From NCBI RefSeq assembly GCF_001730525.1, contig NZ_MDFN01000002.1, forward strand, positions 1 to 64,000: DNA of 64,000 nt. Direction: 5' to 3'. Made by a program: the position numbers and the translations under genes. Shown piece after piece: positions 9,653 to 18,796 of the stretch (position 1 is the stretch's first letter; every line of letters starts with the position of its first letter). The notes below the pieces were generated by a model that did not search any database, was not told where the DNA came from, and saw only the letters and a program-made list of their open reading frames with translations. This stretch comes from Arcticibacter eurypsychrophilus. GTDB taxonomy: Bacteria > Bacteroidota > Bacteroidia > Sphingobacteriales > Sphingobacteriaceae.

Positions 9653-11177
9653 TTTTGTCGCGTTTAAAATCCAACTTAGTAATAACTTTCTCTTTAAGAT
9701 ACATTCTTTCGGAGGCGTCAATACCAATAAAATATATCAAGGCAAAAATCATCAACTCTGTCAAAATAAGAATGAACAATGGGCTAAAAGCGTTGTCTTT
9801 TAACATAAGCTTTGTTATATATCCTATTAAAACGGGTATGAGGAAAACAGGAAGAACTCTTAGATATATACTCTTGATATATCTAGTGAATTTCATATCA
9901 ATCTTAGGTAGCACAATCTTCATACGTACTGCTTGGGCAATTAATTCAATGATAAGGTGGACGTAAAAAACAGATTCAGGTATTCGTGTTTGCCTTAGGA
10001 CTAGATATGATATAGGAACAATCATTAATAACAAAGAACATTCAAATAACTGAAATTTTTTTATATTGCCATCTGCATGGTTCACGATACGGAGAGGATT
10101 TGCTAATGAGCTCCAGATACTAATAATTATCATTAACCGTACGAATTGAACTGTGTAATCAGGAACGTGTTTTAACCATACGGTTAATACGAACTTCGCT
10201 TCAATGATAATTGGTATTCCAATGATACATAGTAAAAAAAAAGAGAGTTTACTACTAACCGCTAAGAGTTTTCGGGTAGTAGAAAAATCCCTACTTACAA
10301 ACGACTTAATTATTTGGGGGTTTATAGCGGTCTGAAAATTCGCTGTAAATTGGAGAACCGAGTTTTGGACTAGGACTGAGATCCCACGTGCTGCATTCAT
10401 TATGGGTCCAAAGAAAATATTTAATAGTACGTTTAGCCCCTGAGTGAATCCAACAGAAACTAGACTCCCATATGCCGCCCAGCCTATAAAATGAAAAACC
10501 TTTGTAACCTGTGGACCGGTAAAATTTCGAGTAAAATGGCTCTCCTCGAAATTCTTAGAGCAATAATACCCGTAGATAATTCTATCCAATATTTGAACTA
10601 TAAAGATCGAAAAAGCATAGAGCAGTAGCTTATCAAAATTCTCAATGTATCGTAATAATAATACCAAAATAAATTTACAGATAACATCAAACAACGACAT
10701 ATAAGCAAAAGCTTTCATTCTTTCGTGAGCAATAATAACAGCATTGTAGGGCACGCTAATGATATTTAACATAACCGTCGCTAACGATATTTGGTAAACC
10801 CAGAAAGCGGCGTTTATGCGTTCGACTGGTATTTGTAGCTTATTTAAAAGAACCCATAACCCCGCAGTCTCGCCAATAATCAATATAGCTATACTCAAGA
10901 TAATATTCACAAACAATATGCTCGAAAAAGTTTGCTTCATTTCCAGGCGATTACCAGAGCCTAAGGCTACGGTAATAAAGCGGGAAGAGGCCGTACTCAA
11001 CGTTCCACTTAAAAATCCTAAAATGACAACGATGCCCCCGACAATGTTATAAATACCATAATCATTAACACCTAAAATCTCCAAAATTATTCTACTCGTA
11101 TACAATGAAACCCCCATTGTAACGAACATTCGCACCGATAGAAAAAAAGTATTCTTGGCTATTCTTTCACTACTCAT
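9645..11177 (-). CDS. Wzx-type polysaccharide flippase
   Basis: A multi-spanning protein of about 510 aa in the MATE-like oligosaccharide flippase superfamily. The upstream extension starts with GTG. The ATG at 11177 gives MSSERIAKNTFFLSVRMFVT, the usual Wzx N-terminus, so I prefer it. Conserved features include TSRIILEILGVNDYGIYNI near residue 30 and roughly a dozen evenly spaced hydrophobic segments. It should flip undecaprenyl-linked repeat units to the periplasmic face for Wzy. It follows Wzc by about 210 bases containing a small hairpin. Confidence 0.88.
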   Translation of the reverse strand: MSSERIAKNTFFLSVRMFVTMGVSLYTSRIILEILGVNDYGIYNIVGGIVVILGFLSGTLSTASSRFITVALGSGNRLEMKQTFSSILFVNIILSIAILIIGETAGLWVLLNKLQIPVERINAAFWVYQISLATVMLNIISVPYNAVIIAHERMKAFAYMSLFDVICKFILVLLLRYIENFDKLLLYAFSIFIVQILDRIIYGYYCSKNFEESHFTRNFTGPQVTKVFHFIGWAAYGSLVSVGFTQGLNVLLNIFFGPIMNAARGISVLVQNSVLQFTANFQTAINPQIIKSFVSRDFSTTRKLLAVSSKLSFFLLCIIGIPIIIEAKFVLTVWLKHVPDYTVQFVRLMIIISIWSSLANPLRIVNHADGNIKKFQLFECSLLLMIVPISYLVLRQTRIPESVFYVHLIIELIAQAVRMKIVLPKIDMKFTRYIKSIYLRVLPVFLIPVLIGYITKLMLKDNAFSPLFILILTELMIFALIYFIGIDASERMYLKEKVITKLDFKRDKNE

Positions 11178-11212
11178 GATATACCAGTATAGAAGAATGT
11201 CCACTTTTATTC

Positions 11213-11239
11213 AAGAAGAAGTAGAAGGCACTTCTTCTT
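11213..11239 (-). other. Intercistronic hairpin between Wzc and Wzx genes
   Basis: A perfect 10-bp inverted repeat (AAGAAGAAGT / ACTTCTTCTT) with a 7-base loop sits in the gap between the Wzc stop and the Wzx start. On the minus strand it is not followed by a strong T-run, so it reads more as an attenuator or mRNA-processing/stability hairpin than as a full terminator. Confidence 0.4.
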
Positions 11240-11389
11240 TGACTATTACGCAAGACCTCAGCCCAACGTAGTAATTTATCTTCAACAATCTCAGTTTTAT
11301 AGATTAGGAATAAATTGTAATGAGGCATAAACAATGGGAATTTTTAAATAGTATAAAAGATTTGTCATGTATGGCACATTTGAAAAATT

Positions 11390-13756
11390 CTAATTAAAAG
11401 GCCACAATTTATTCTTTTTCTTTTTGTCTACTTGCTCACCGTAATTTCCATAACCATAGCCATATCCATAGCCGTAACCATAACCATAACCACCATCCGC
11501 TTCAATGTCGTTTACTAGCAAAGTAATTTTTTTCATTCTACCATTTTTGTAGATTTCATCTGGAATACTTAGCTGATTCTTATGTGTGTATTTCTGTCTA
11601 ACTATGTATATTGTTAAATCAGCGAACTTGCTAAGCAACTGAGCATCTGTAACTAGCCCGACGGGAGGGGCATCCATAATTATATAATCGTATTCGGACT
11701 TAATCTTATCAATTAAGATATCCATTCTTTTATCCATAAGCATTTCTGTCGGATTAGGAGGAATCGGTCCTGAATTAATAACGTACAGATTATCATGAAT
11801 AGTTGAAGGAACAATTAAACTACTAGGGCTAAGATCATTTGATATAATATAATTAGTAAATCCAAATGTATTTTTGATGTTTAAAATTTTAGATAAATTC
11901 GGTTTTCTTAAATCCATTTCCATTACTAATACTTTTTTCCCTGATAGCGCCAGTACCATTGCGATATTTAAAGCAACGAAAGACTTACCTTCTCCAGACA
12001 TACTTGAAGTTAAAAGAATAATTTTGTCCGTATCTTTCATGAAAAATGACAAGTTAGTCCTTAATGCTCTGAATTGTTCCGCAATAGGAGACCTTGATTC
12101 ATTGGTTACCACAATATTATCAACTCCATTATTTTTTCCAATTTCCGCAATTATTGGAATGTTTGTGAAACTTGTAATATCATCTTTATTTTGAATGCGC
12201 GTATTTAGTAGATCCCTTATATAAATGACCGCAAATGGAATTCCCAATCCGGTAATAAGTCCTAGAATTAGAATCATACGCACTTTTGGACTTATTGGTA
12301 TTGGATCTGACTTTGGAGGATCTATGACTTTCGAATTTGATATATTAGAGGTTTTCGAAATTGCAGTTTCTTCACGTTTTTGTAGAAGGAATATATATAG
12401 CTCTTGTTTAATTTGTTGTTGACGAGCCATATCTAAATAAGTGCGTTGAGTAGAAGGCACTTTTCTTATTTCCCCTTCTAATTGACCAGTTTGCTGTCTT
12501 AGTTTATTTCGGGTAATTATTAATGAACTTCGTGTGTTAGTTAGATTTGATAGCATATCCGCTCTTAGATTTGCTATTTGTTGATCCAAATTTTTTATAT
12601 AAGGATTTGTTTCCGTTGAAGACAAAGATTGCCTATCTCGTTCCAATAAAAGTGTGTTGTAGCGTTCTATCAATCCATTAAAAACCATATCCCCCGGAAC
12701 AATGGCACTTGGAAGTACTCTTTTGTTTTTAGAATCGTCTCGTAAATACTTATCTAACGAATTCAATATAGATAATTGAACTTCAATTTTTGACAACTCT
12801 TCTACATATTGACTACTGTTTTCTATTAAAAGCTTTGATTGGGCCTCAATATCAGTTATTCTGCTACTCTGTCGAAATTGTTGAATATTGCCCTCAATAT
12901 TTCCCAACTCTTCACCTACATGCATTAAGCGACTTTCAATAAAAGAAATAGTGCTGTCCGCTATAGTATTCTTATCATATAAATTACCTTCTATATACTT
13001 TTTAATAAGCGTAGCAAGGATGTCCTCCCCTTTTTTTGATACTGGGTAATTAAAACTTAGATCAATTGTACTTACTTGTTTATTAGTTACAGATGCTTGA
13101 AAATTGCTCATAAAGCCAGCGACTCTTTCATCGACAGACGACACTGAAAACGAATAGTTTTGATAATTGAATGGAATACCGGAGTTACGTTCAATTTGCA
13201 CTTTCCCAATATCTTCTAAGATAAAGGGTTGATTGAATTTTACCGTCTTTGAATAAGAGCCACTTGTTAATTCGATCTGGTTATTCTTTGATAAAGTTAA
13301 ATCAAATGACCTTGTGAGTATTGAATCTTGAGCGTTTAAAATTTTTATGACAAAAGGCGATTCATACAATTCAACATTTCTAACAATTCCTTTGTAATAA
13401 TAAACAACGTTCAAATTTAACTCCTTCACAACCTGCTCCATTAAGTAACGCGTTTTAAGGACTTCTGCTTCATTATCGACAGAACTTTTAACTCCTAGCA
13501 ACCCACTTAAATCCAACATATCACTTTTCCCCATCAATCCCCCTGCTTTTTCTTCATCGTTAACCAAAACCTTAGCACTAATTACGAAAATAGGCGTTTG
13601 GTAACGAACGTATAAAAATGCTAGAGTAAGACAAATAATTAAACTTATTGCAAACCAATACCAGCTTGAAATAACTTTCCCAATCAGCTGCATTAAATCA
13701 TTAGTGTTTTCCAGTTTACCAGTCTGCAAACTTGATACTTCTTGTGTGTTATTCAT
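11390..13756 (-). CDS. Wzc-like polysaccharide co-polymerase / tyrosine autokinase (locus A)
   Basis: A 788-aa inner-membrane protein. A first TM (YWFAISLIICLTLAFLYV, about residue 35) leads into a Wzz chain-length domain and a long coiled-coil periplasmic region to about 490. A second TM (MILILGLITGLGIPFAVIYI) near 505 precedes a cytoplasmic BY-kinase. The kinase has Walker A SSMSGEGKS near 590, Walker A' VLVMEMDLRKP and Walker B YIIMDAPP. The C-terminal tail has seven Tyr-Gly pairs plus NY, the expected autophosphorylation cluster. It lies 32 bases after the Wza gene and should control chain length and export with it. It is paralogous to 48042-50387. Confidence 0.93.
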   Translation of the reverse strand: MNNTQEVSSLQTGKLENTNDLMQLIGKVISSWYWFAISLIICLTLAFLYVRYQTPIFVISAKVLVNDEEKAGGLMGKSDMLDLSGLLGVKSSVDNEAEVLKTRYLMEQVVKELNLNVVYYYKGIVRNVELYESPFVIKILNAQDSILTRSFDLTLSKNNQIELTSGSYSKTVKFNQPFILEDIGKVQIERNSGIPFNYQNYSFSVSSVDERVAGFMSNFQASVTNKQVSTIDLSFNYPVSKKGEDILATLIKKYIEGNLYDKNTIADSTISFIESRLMHVGEELGNIEGNIQQFRQSSRITDIEAQSKLLIENSSQYVEELSKIEVQLSILNSLDKYLRDDSKNKRVLPSAIVPGDMVFNGLIERYNTLLLERDRQSLSSTETNPYIKNLDQQIANLRADMLSNLTNTRSSLIITRNKLRQQTGQLEGEIRKVPSTQRTYLDMARQQQIKQELYIFLLQKREETAISKTSNISNSKVIDPPKSDPIPISPKVRMILILGLITGLGIPFAVIYIRDLLNTRIQNKDDITSFTNIPIIAEIGKNNGVDNIVVTNESRSPIAEQFRALRTNLSFFMKDTDKIILLTSSMSGEGKSFVALNIAMVLALSGKKVLVMEMDLRKPNLSKILNIKNTFGFTNYIISNDLSPSSLIVPSTIHDNLYVINSGPIPPNPTEMLMDKRMDILIDKIKSEYDYIIMDAPPVGLVTDAQLLSKFADLTIYIVRQKYTHKNQLSIPDEIYKNGRMKKITLLVNDIEADGGYGYGYGYGYGYGYGNYGEQVDKKKKNKLWPFN
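11448..11489 (-). repeat. Hexanucleotide repeat coding the Tyr-Gly tail of Wzc
   Basis: Seven consecutive 6-bp units (CCATAA, CCATAG, CCATAT, CCATAG, CCGTAA, CCATAA, CCATAA on the plus strand) encode seven Tyr-Gly dipeptides at the kinase C-terminus. Change in copy number would keep the frame and alter the number of phosphorylatable tyrosines. Confidence 0.85.
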
Positions 13757-13788
13757 CTATATAATATAATTATTAGGCTTTCAGTTAA

Positions 13789-14592
13789 TTAAAATCTACT
13801 TAAAGCCACAATTAGCACCGAAAGCAAAGAACCTATAATTGCTAGTGTTTGTGTTCTTCCTACATTATTTGCAGCAATTTTACCTTTACCAGGCTCTACA
13901 TAGATAACATCATTCTGCTTTAAATAGAAATAAGGTGATTTAAAAACATTGGATGAATTAAGATTGAACCGTACAAACTCCTTTTTCCCTGCATTATCTC
14001 TAACAAGTAAAACATTTTCTCTTTTGCCATAAATTGTTAAGTCACCGGCCAAGCCGATAGCATCCAACAGCGTCACCTTTTCATTGGGTAATGTATAAGT
14101 AGCAGGTTTTGCAACTTCTCCAATTACAGTTATTTTATAATTAGCAAAACGAATTTGAACCGTTGGATCCTTAAAAAAAGCAGAAGCCTTTTGCTGAATT
14201 AACTCCCTTGCTTGATATGTGGTTAAATTAGATAGTTTAATAACTCCTAACATTGGAATTGCTACGTTTCCATTTTTATCTACTAAAAAGCCAGTTATTA
14301 CCTGTTGCCCAGTTAATAATGCAGAACTAGCTCCCACTGCAGGCATTGAAGGCCCTTGATTAATTGCAGCTGTTGTGAGGGGATCTATTGTTTGCACGGT
14401 TATACTCAAAATATCATCTGGTTGTATCACTGGTTCTTCAAATTCAGCAGGGGTAATACTCCTTAGCATTGCAGTATCGGGCATATCTGTGAAATAAACC
14501 GATTTCTTTGTTATAACACAAGATGGCAGGACAACAACTAGCAACATTGCCATTGCTATTAACAAATGAGTTGAGAGCAGTTTTTTTATCAT
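13789..14592 (-). CDS. Wza-like polysaccharide export lipoprotein (locus A)
   Basis: A 267-aa outer-membrane export protein. The N-terminus has a lipoprotein signal ending LPSC at about residue 25. The Poly_export domain begins around IQPDDILSITVQTIDP near residue 57, followed by SLBB-like segments (VIGEVAKPATYTLPN... near residue 155). A C-terminal hydrophobic segment (TLAIIGSLLSVLIVAL) crosses the membrane. It forms the exit channel and docks with Wzc, the next gene. It is the first gene of locus A, so the operon promoter should lie just upstream. It is paralogous to 50406-51206. Confidence 0.93.
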   Translation of the reverse strand: MIKKLLSTHLLIAMAMLLVVVLPSCVITKKSVYFTDMPDTAMLRSITPAEFEEPVIQPDDILSITVQTIDPLTTAAINQGPSMPAVGASSALLTGQQVITGFLVDKNGNVAIPMLGVIKLSNLTTYQARELIQQKASAFFKDPTVQIRFANYKITVIGEVAKPATYTLPNEKVTLLDAIGLAGDLTIYGKRENVLLVRDNAGKKEFVRFNLNSSNVFKSPYFYLKQNDVIYVEPGKGKIAANNVGRTQTLAIIGSLLSVLIVALSRF

Positions 14593-15034
14593 AGTTAATC
14601 GGAAAATTTATTTAATTCAAATTTAATATGTGATACAAAAAGTGATGCAATCTAGTAATATTTTTGATATATATCACGTTTTTTTACAAATTTTCACATT
14701 ATTTCACTTTTAATTGTTAACATTAATAATCAAGAGTAAAATTTACCAAAGCCAAAAAAATAGGTTTAATGACTTTAAAATCGAATCAATAGCTATTAAA
14801 AGCGTTTTATAATCTTTTTTGCTGTATTAATACTACCCGAAATCCTACACAAAGTTTCATGCATTTTCACAAATTATTCACTTGGCACCATAATGATTAT
14901 TCAATAAGACAGCCCCCATTTTGAACATAACTCACCTACAAGCACTTACAAAGCAAGCAGAATTAACTACAACTGATCGTATTCCTATTGAATTTAATGA
15001 AAAAACTTAAAATTAAGGCACCAGATGTCCAAAT
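14593..15034. other. Upstream region of EPS locus A
   Basis: About 440 AT-rich bases with no credible gene. It holds the candidate promoter at 14618-14650. It also has two tandem pairs of a TTTCAC-like hexamer, at 14692/14702 (10-bp spacing) and 14865/14876 (11-bp spacing, second half ATTCAC). These could be operator half-sites. The length suggests a regulated leader. Confidence 0.5.
14618..14650 (-). promoter_or_regulatory. Candidate Bacteroidota-type promoter for EPS locus A
   Basis: Read on the minus strand, TAAATTTG (plus-strand 14618-14625) matches the Bacteroidota -7 consensus TAnnTTTG. A TTG (complement of CAA at 14648-14650) lies 22 bases further upstream as a -33 element. Transcription would start some 15-20 bases before the Wza ATG. 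The match is short and the spacing slightly long, so this is tentative. Confidence 0.35.
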
Positions 15035-16000
15035 TTATTTTTGTTTAAACGAAATCCGCCCCTTTTGGATAGCATGTCGAACGGTTTCATTTAACGAAAT
15101 CTTTTTACCAATCTCCCAAGCCTGTTTAACAATCCGATTATCCAGCCCCAACATCAGCAGATTGCCTTTATAAAACATCTCTTTGATCTTTTCTTCCCTA
15201 CCTGGGTAATCAGCTGATTGATAGTTAACCTCTTTTTTAGGGTATTCAGAAGAATTTTCCGATTGAAAAACACCTATAATCGCACAAGGACTGAACTCCT
15301 TGCTATTCAACAACACACTTTCATTAGTCTGACTAACAGTCGAATACAGCATCAGGGACATACTCACTAATGCCAAGCAATCTACTGGTATCTTTTCATC
15401 AAAAGTGATTACCTGTCCCTCTATGTTTTGATATCCTTCCAAATCGACATCCTGAAATCCCAAATTTTCATAATACTCCTCCCTGAAATTAAATGCAATC
15501 AGCATCAACCGGATCCGGTGTATCATATAGGCTCCGCTTGCCCCTTTAGGCCTTTTGATCTGTGTTTGGGTATTTAATGAACCCAAATTAACACTCACCA
15601 TCCCTTCCTCACTTTTACTTACCGAGTGGCTCATCTTCAACACTTCATGTAGCTTACTATTTGCATTGAAGTCCAATCCCCGCAATAAAGAAAGATCCCC
15701 ATCATGTAAATCCCTCTTCCCCTTCTCCCCACTCGCACTATTTAATATCGACCGGTACACCAGTTGTGTACTCCTGTAAGCTGCCGTTCCATCCTTGAAA
15801 AAATAAGCCGGTTCAAAGGCCACCCTAATCACTGCCGCTGCTGAACTCGAAAGTCCAAACTCGGTAGCACTCCTGATCGTTTTTTCAGTTTGCTTAAATG
15901 TCTTTGCTTTCCCCTGGATGATGTTCTTTCCCCGGTACGCACGGTAAATCACCGAACCTGCGGTTCCGTGGATCATTCCTTTATTATCTATAGTTGCCAT
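15035..16000 (-). CDS. Unrecognised protein, distantly like DUF6266-type proteins
   Basis: The frame opens at a TTG at 16030. The ATG at 16000 gives MATIDNKGMIHGTAGSVIYR, preceded by AGG, and is the likelier start (321 aa). The N-terminus (short, G-rich, then V-I-Y-R-A-Y-R-G-K) resembles the opening of DUF6266 proteins of Bacteroidota (GGFSGKVG...W+G), but I am not certain of the match. There is no signal peptide, TM segment or recognisable catalytic motif. It stands alone on the minus strand, and its upstream gap carries a palindromic repeat. Function unknown. Confidence 0.6.
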   Translation of the reverse strand: MATIDNKGMIHGTAGSVIYRAYRGKNIIQGKAKTFKQTEKTIRSATEFGLSSSAAAVIRVAFEPAYFFKDGTAAYRSTQLVYRSILNSASGEKGKRDLHDGDLSLLRGLDFNANSKLHEVLKMSHSVSKSEEGMVSVNLGSLNTQTQIKRPKGASGAYMIHRIRLMLIAFNFREEYYENLGFQDVDLEGYQNIEGQVITFDEKIPVDCLALVSMSLMLYSTVSQTNESVLLNSKEFSPCAIIGVFQSENSSEYPKKEVNYQSADYPGREEKIKEMFYKGNLLMLGLDNRIVKQAWEIGKKISLNETVRHAIQKGRISFKQK

Positions 16001-16160
16001 AATCCTGATTTTATCCGGTAAAGTAACCAATAATGATTCTTAAGAACGAAACAAGTGCTAAATTCTCTCAAATCTTCCCGGAGACGACATAAAAAAACAA
16101 TAAAGAGTAAATAAAACAGCATAACCGCTACAATAACTATAATTCAAAGCAAAAACAAAC

Positions 16161-16226
16161 CAATAAGCCTCCATTAAAAGTCCGACTTGAAGTACCCTAC
16201 ATCGGACTCATACCTGAATCTTATTG
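16161..16226. repeat. Dispersed nested palindrome, copy 1
   Basis: Outer arms CAATAAG (16161-16167) and CTTATTG (16220-16226) enclose inner arms AGTCCGA (16179-16185) and TCGGACT (16202-16208). Bases 16176-16231 align without gaps, at roughly 79% identity by eye, to the reverse complement of the region around 58939-58996. This makes it a dispersed intergenic element. See the second copy at 58939-59006. Confidence 0.7.
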
Positions 16227-16284
16227 CATGCTTATCGGGATGATTTACTATCCTTATACACCCATTTCACAATGAGCCCTAAAC

Positions 16285-16312
16285 AAAAATGGCTCCCTAA
16301 ATCCGGAGCCAT
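16285..16312 (-). terminator. Rho-independent terminator after the HTH gene
   Basis: A perfect 8-bp stem (ATGGCTCC / GGAGCCAT) with an 8-base loop is followed on the minus strand by a T-rich run. It lies about 20 bases after the stop of the 97-aa HTH gene. Confidence 0.8.
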
Positions 16313-16333
16313 CAAACAAACAAACATTTTTAC

Positions 16334-16627
16334 TTAAATCTTTGGATTCTCACCGAACTTAAAATACTTTCGGTTTCCTATCGGGTAAGGAACCAATTTT
16401 CCTGCCTGTGCCCATTTGTCTATAGTTCGCTTGGTCACCTTAAGTCTGCCTGCCATTTCATCGGCACTCATCAATGGCCCGCTATAGTCTAAAGGTTCAT
16501 GATCCAAAAAGAATTGTTTCAACAACTTTACTTCTGTTGCTATAACAAAAGCTTGCTGAAATAACTTGTCCAACAAGTCCACAGCCTTAAACAGATTCTT
16601 GTAAATTTCTAAAGGATAATTTTTCAT
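16334..16627 (-). CDS. Excisionase-like helix-turn-helix protein
   Basis: A 97-aa protein. The C-terminal half, MSADEMAGRLKVTKRTIDKW followed by AQAGKLVPYPIGNRKYF, is an HTH_17 (MerR/excisionase-like) DNA-binding domain. The N-terminal half is a short helical region. Such proteins are common in Bacteroidota mobile elements and next to toxin-antitoxin or integrase genes, but no integrase is present here. It starts 25 bases after the MocR gene ends, so the two may be cotranscribed. It is followed by a strong terminator. Likely a small DNA-binding regulator. Confidence 0.75.
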   Translation of the reverse strand: MKNYPLEIYKNLFKAVDLLDKLFQQAFVIATEVKLLKQFFLDHEPLDYSGPLMSADEMAGRLKVTKRTIDKWAQAGKLVPYPIGNRKYFKFGENPKI

Positions 16628-16651
16628 AATTTTACTTGTTTAAAATGTTAT

Positions 16652-18115
16652 TTAACTGAATATAGAAACCTCTTTTAATGCAATAAAAGGTAACAAACAT
16701 TTAATTAACCGATCGCAATCAGCTTCCTTATACCGGGAGAACTCAATTCGGAGTCCGGAGATCCCTTTCTGCTGGTTCAAGTGGGCATTCCGACCGACAG
16801 CATAAATCCGCAGGTCCTTCAATTGAGTGATTACTGTACTCATGTCACGCTTCTCCTTAAAGTGAATCGTGATGAAACGACCACAATCCGGTTTTTCTAC
16901 ATAAGCATAGGTTTTTAAGGCCGTATTCAAGCGGATATACATCTGCTTCATGTGCCTTTTCAATGAAGTAGCCTGTTTTTTAATATGCCTGTCCAACTCA
17001 CCTGTTGATAATAGCCAGGCCGCTGCATGTTCAATTTCATAGGTTTGGTGACCGGGTAGAAGGGCCACATAGGTTTTCAATACATCGATAAAGCACCTTT
17101 CGGCTACTACGTAATTGATATTCTCCCAAATCTGGTTCACCTTGCTGAGGACAGAAATAAAAATTACCCGACCTTTATGCGCCTTTAGAGATAAGCGCTC
17201 CGGCAGGTAATCCAGGACAAATTCAGACTCAACTTCATAGGCGATGATCCTGAAATTAAACTCGCATGCCAGCGCAATGAGTGTATTCCGGCTTTCATCA
17301 TCGGTGATGATACCATGTACACAGGAGGAGTCAGGGCGAATAAATACAACCCGAACATCCTGAGCTTCGCAGATTTTGCGCAGTGCCTGCATATCCATTC
17401 CCTTCCCTTTTTGATGTCCGGTACACGCGATCTCACATCCTATCCGGTGAAAAACATTCAGGGGATAATGGTCACTCATACTTTCCATCACAACCAAATC
17501 GCCCGGCTGCAATAAGACATCAGCTACGGCATCCAGTCCCCTGCCCTGCGATACCGGTAACAGGTTAGCATAACCGGTCGGTAATCCCTGATCTTTCAAC
17601 CGCTGCAAGAGATTTTTTTTAAGCGCATGCATAGATTCCTCGCATGAAAGTGATCTAAACTGCTGCTTGCGGAGGATCCCCTGTTGGATCATACATAACC
17701 GATGCACCATTTGCAAGGGAAGGGGACTCAGATCCATTTCCAAAACGACCATTTGCTGATCAAATGCGCCCAACGGTAGTGTAAGGTTTAAGGGAATGTA
17801 GCCCTGAAATGCAGTGCCCGAATCAAGGAACGGATTGATCCGGCTTTCCTTTTCTACATGTCCGGGTACGAAGTATGTTCCTCGTGTGCCATTGGCAAAC
17901 AGGATACTTCGGTTTCTCAGCTCCTTATAAGCTGGGTTTACAGTACGGCTGGAAATACCTAAATAACTAGCCAGATCCCGGTAAGTGGGTACCTGCACCA
18001 GGTTATTTCCGGATAGTTTTTGCTGATAAACTGTTAAACTTTCTGTGATTGTAGAACAGTTCCACTTTTGGCCATCCGCACGTTGCGGAAAGGCTTCCGA
18101 TAATACAAAATCCAT
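16652..18115 (-). CDS. MocR-type PLP-fold transcriptional regulator (GntR/aminotransferase fusion)
   Basis: A 487-aa protein. The N-terminal winged helix (residues about 15-85, VPTYRDLASYLGISSRTVNP) is GntR-like. The remainder is a fold-type I aminotransferase domain, with IFISVLSKVNQIW holding the lysine expected to bind PLP near residue 325. MocR proteins sense vitamin B6 or amino-acid-derived ligands and regulate neighbouring genes. No pyridoxal or amino-acid pathway gene is adjacent, so its target is unclear. The HTH gene downstream may be in the same transcript. The family call is firm; the role is not. Confidence 0.85.
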   Translation of the reverse strand: MDFVLSEAFPQRADGQKWNCSTITESLTVYQQKLSGNNLVQVPTYRDLASYLGISSRTVNPAYKELRNRSILFANGTRGTYFVPGHVEKESRINPFLDSGTAFQGYIPLNLTLPLGAFDQQMVVLEMDLSPLPLQMVHRLCMIQQGILRKQQFRSLSCEESMHALKKNLLQRLKDQGLPTGYANLLPVSQGRGLDAVADVLLQPGDLVVMESMSDHYPLNVFHRIGCEIACTGHQKGKGMDMQALRKICEAQDVRVVFIRPDSSCVHGIITDDESRNTLIALACEFNFRIIAYEVESEFVLDYLPERLSLKAHKGRVIFISVLSKVNQIWENINYVVAERCFIDVLKTYVALLPGHQTYEIEHAAAWLLSTGELDRHIKKQATSLKRHMKQMYIRLNTALKTYAYVEKPDCGRFITIHFKEKRDMSTVITQLKDLRIYAVGRNAHLNQQKGISGLRIEFSRYKEADCDRLIKCLLPFIALKEVSIFS

Positions 18116-18324
18116 AATTTATAGTTAAGTATCATGCTAATTAACCATAAACATTTTAGTTATTAAAAAAATTACTATCTAATAGGACTATATATGGCTT
18201 GCATTACTTGAAATAACTGCTTGTTGTGGTACAATCAAGCATCTGGGTATCCTTTGAATGACAGAATTTTGAAGATTCTCTTAAATAATCCTTCCCATGT
18301 GGAGCCTTCTCAAATACATTGGCT

Positions 18325-18796
18325 CTATTTATTTTTAAATTTAATTTTATTTTGTAAAGCTTCAAGTTCGTTTAAATCTTTTTCATCTGCCTCTTTAGCT
18401 ACTTGAATCTTCCTTTTTTCCATTTGTGCATTGCCGATACTTCCTTTATGATTGAGTATGACTTTATCATTCAATTCTATAATTTTATCGATGTTGTTTC
18501 TCCAAAAATCCATTGTTATATCCAAGCGATTATTAGCTCTCAATTCGGCGGTTTCTAAAAACACAACTACAAATCGATTCAAAGTATTCCTTTAGATTGC
18601 GATTTGCCCACTGCCTGAATTGTGTTCCTCGCTTGCTCCTTACCCTGAAACCAATTGCCAAAATCATATCCAGACTATAAAATATCACTTTGTAATTTTT
18701 ACTATCTGAGGCAGTTGTCAAGTAATCCTTGACAACTGAATTCTCCTCTAACTCGTTCTCTTCGAGAATATTGATGATATGCAAACTAATATTCAT
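18325..18796 (-). pseudogene. RhuM-family protein remnant (truncated, internally deleted)
   Basis: Two overlapping minus-strand frames carry parts of one RhuM-like protein. Frame 18533-18796 reads MNISLHIINILEENELEENS then RTQ-type core sequence RGTQFRQWANRNLKEY, a strong RhuM signature missing about 40 N-terminal residues. Frame 18325-18582 reads VVVFLETAELRANNRLDITM and a charged tail, matching the RhuM C-terminus. The central part of the protein is missing and the frame changes between the pieces. RhuM genes are accessory (pathogenicity-island/mobile) genes, so this marks the edge of a decayed island. Confidence 0.75.

Larger units (their letters stand above)
16001..16333. other. Intergenic gap with palindromic repeat and terminator
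   Basis: No gene is seen here. The gap contains the nested palindrome at 16161-16226 and the minus-strand terminator at 16285-16312, described separately. Confidence 0.6.

Noticed and set aside
9653-9727. N-terminal extension of the GT2 at 8777
   Set aside because: It starts at TTG, lies inside the flippase gene and precedes a perfect GT2 start at 9652.
16652-18115. MocR gene as a metabolic aminotransferase
   Set aside because: An N-terminal winged helix is clearly present, so it is better called a regulator, even though the PLP lysine is kept.
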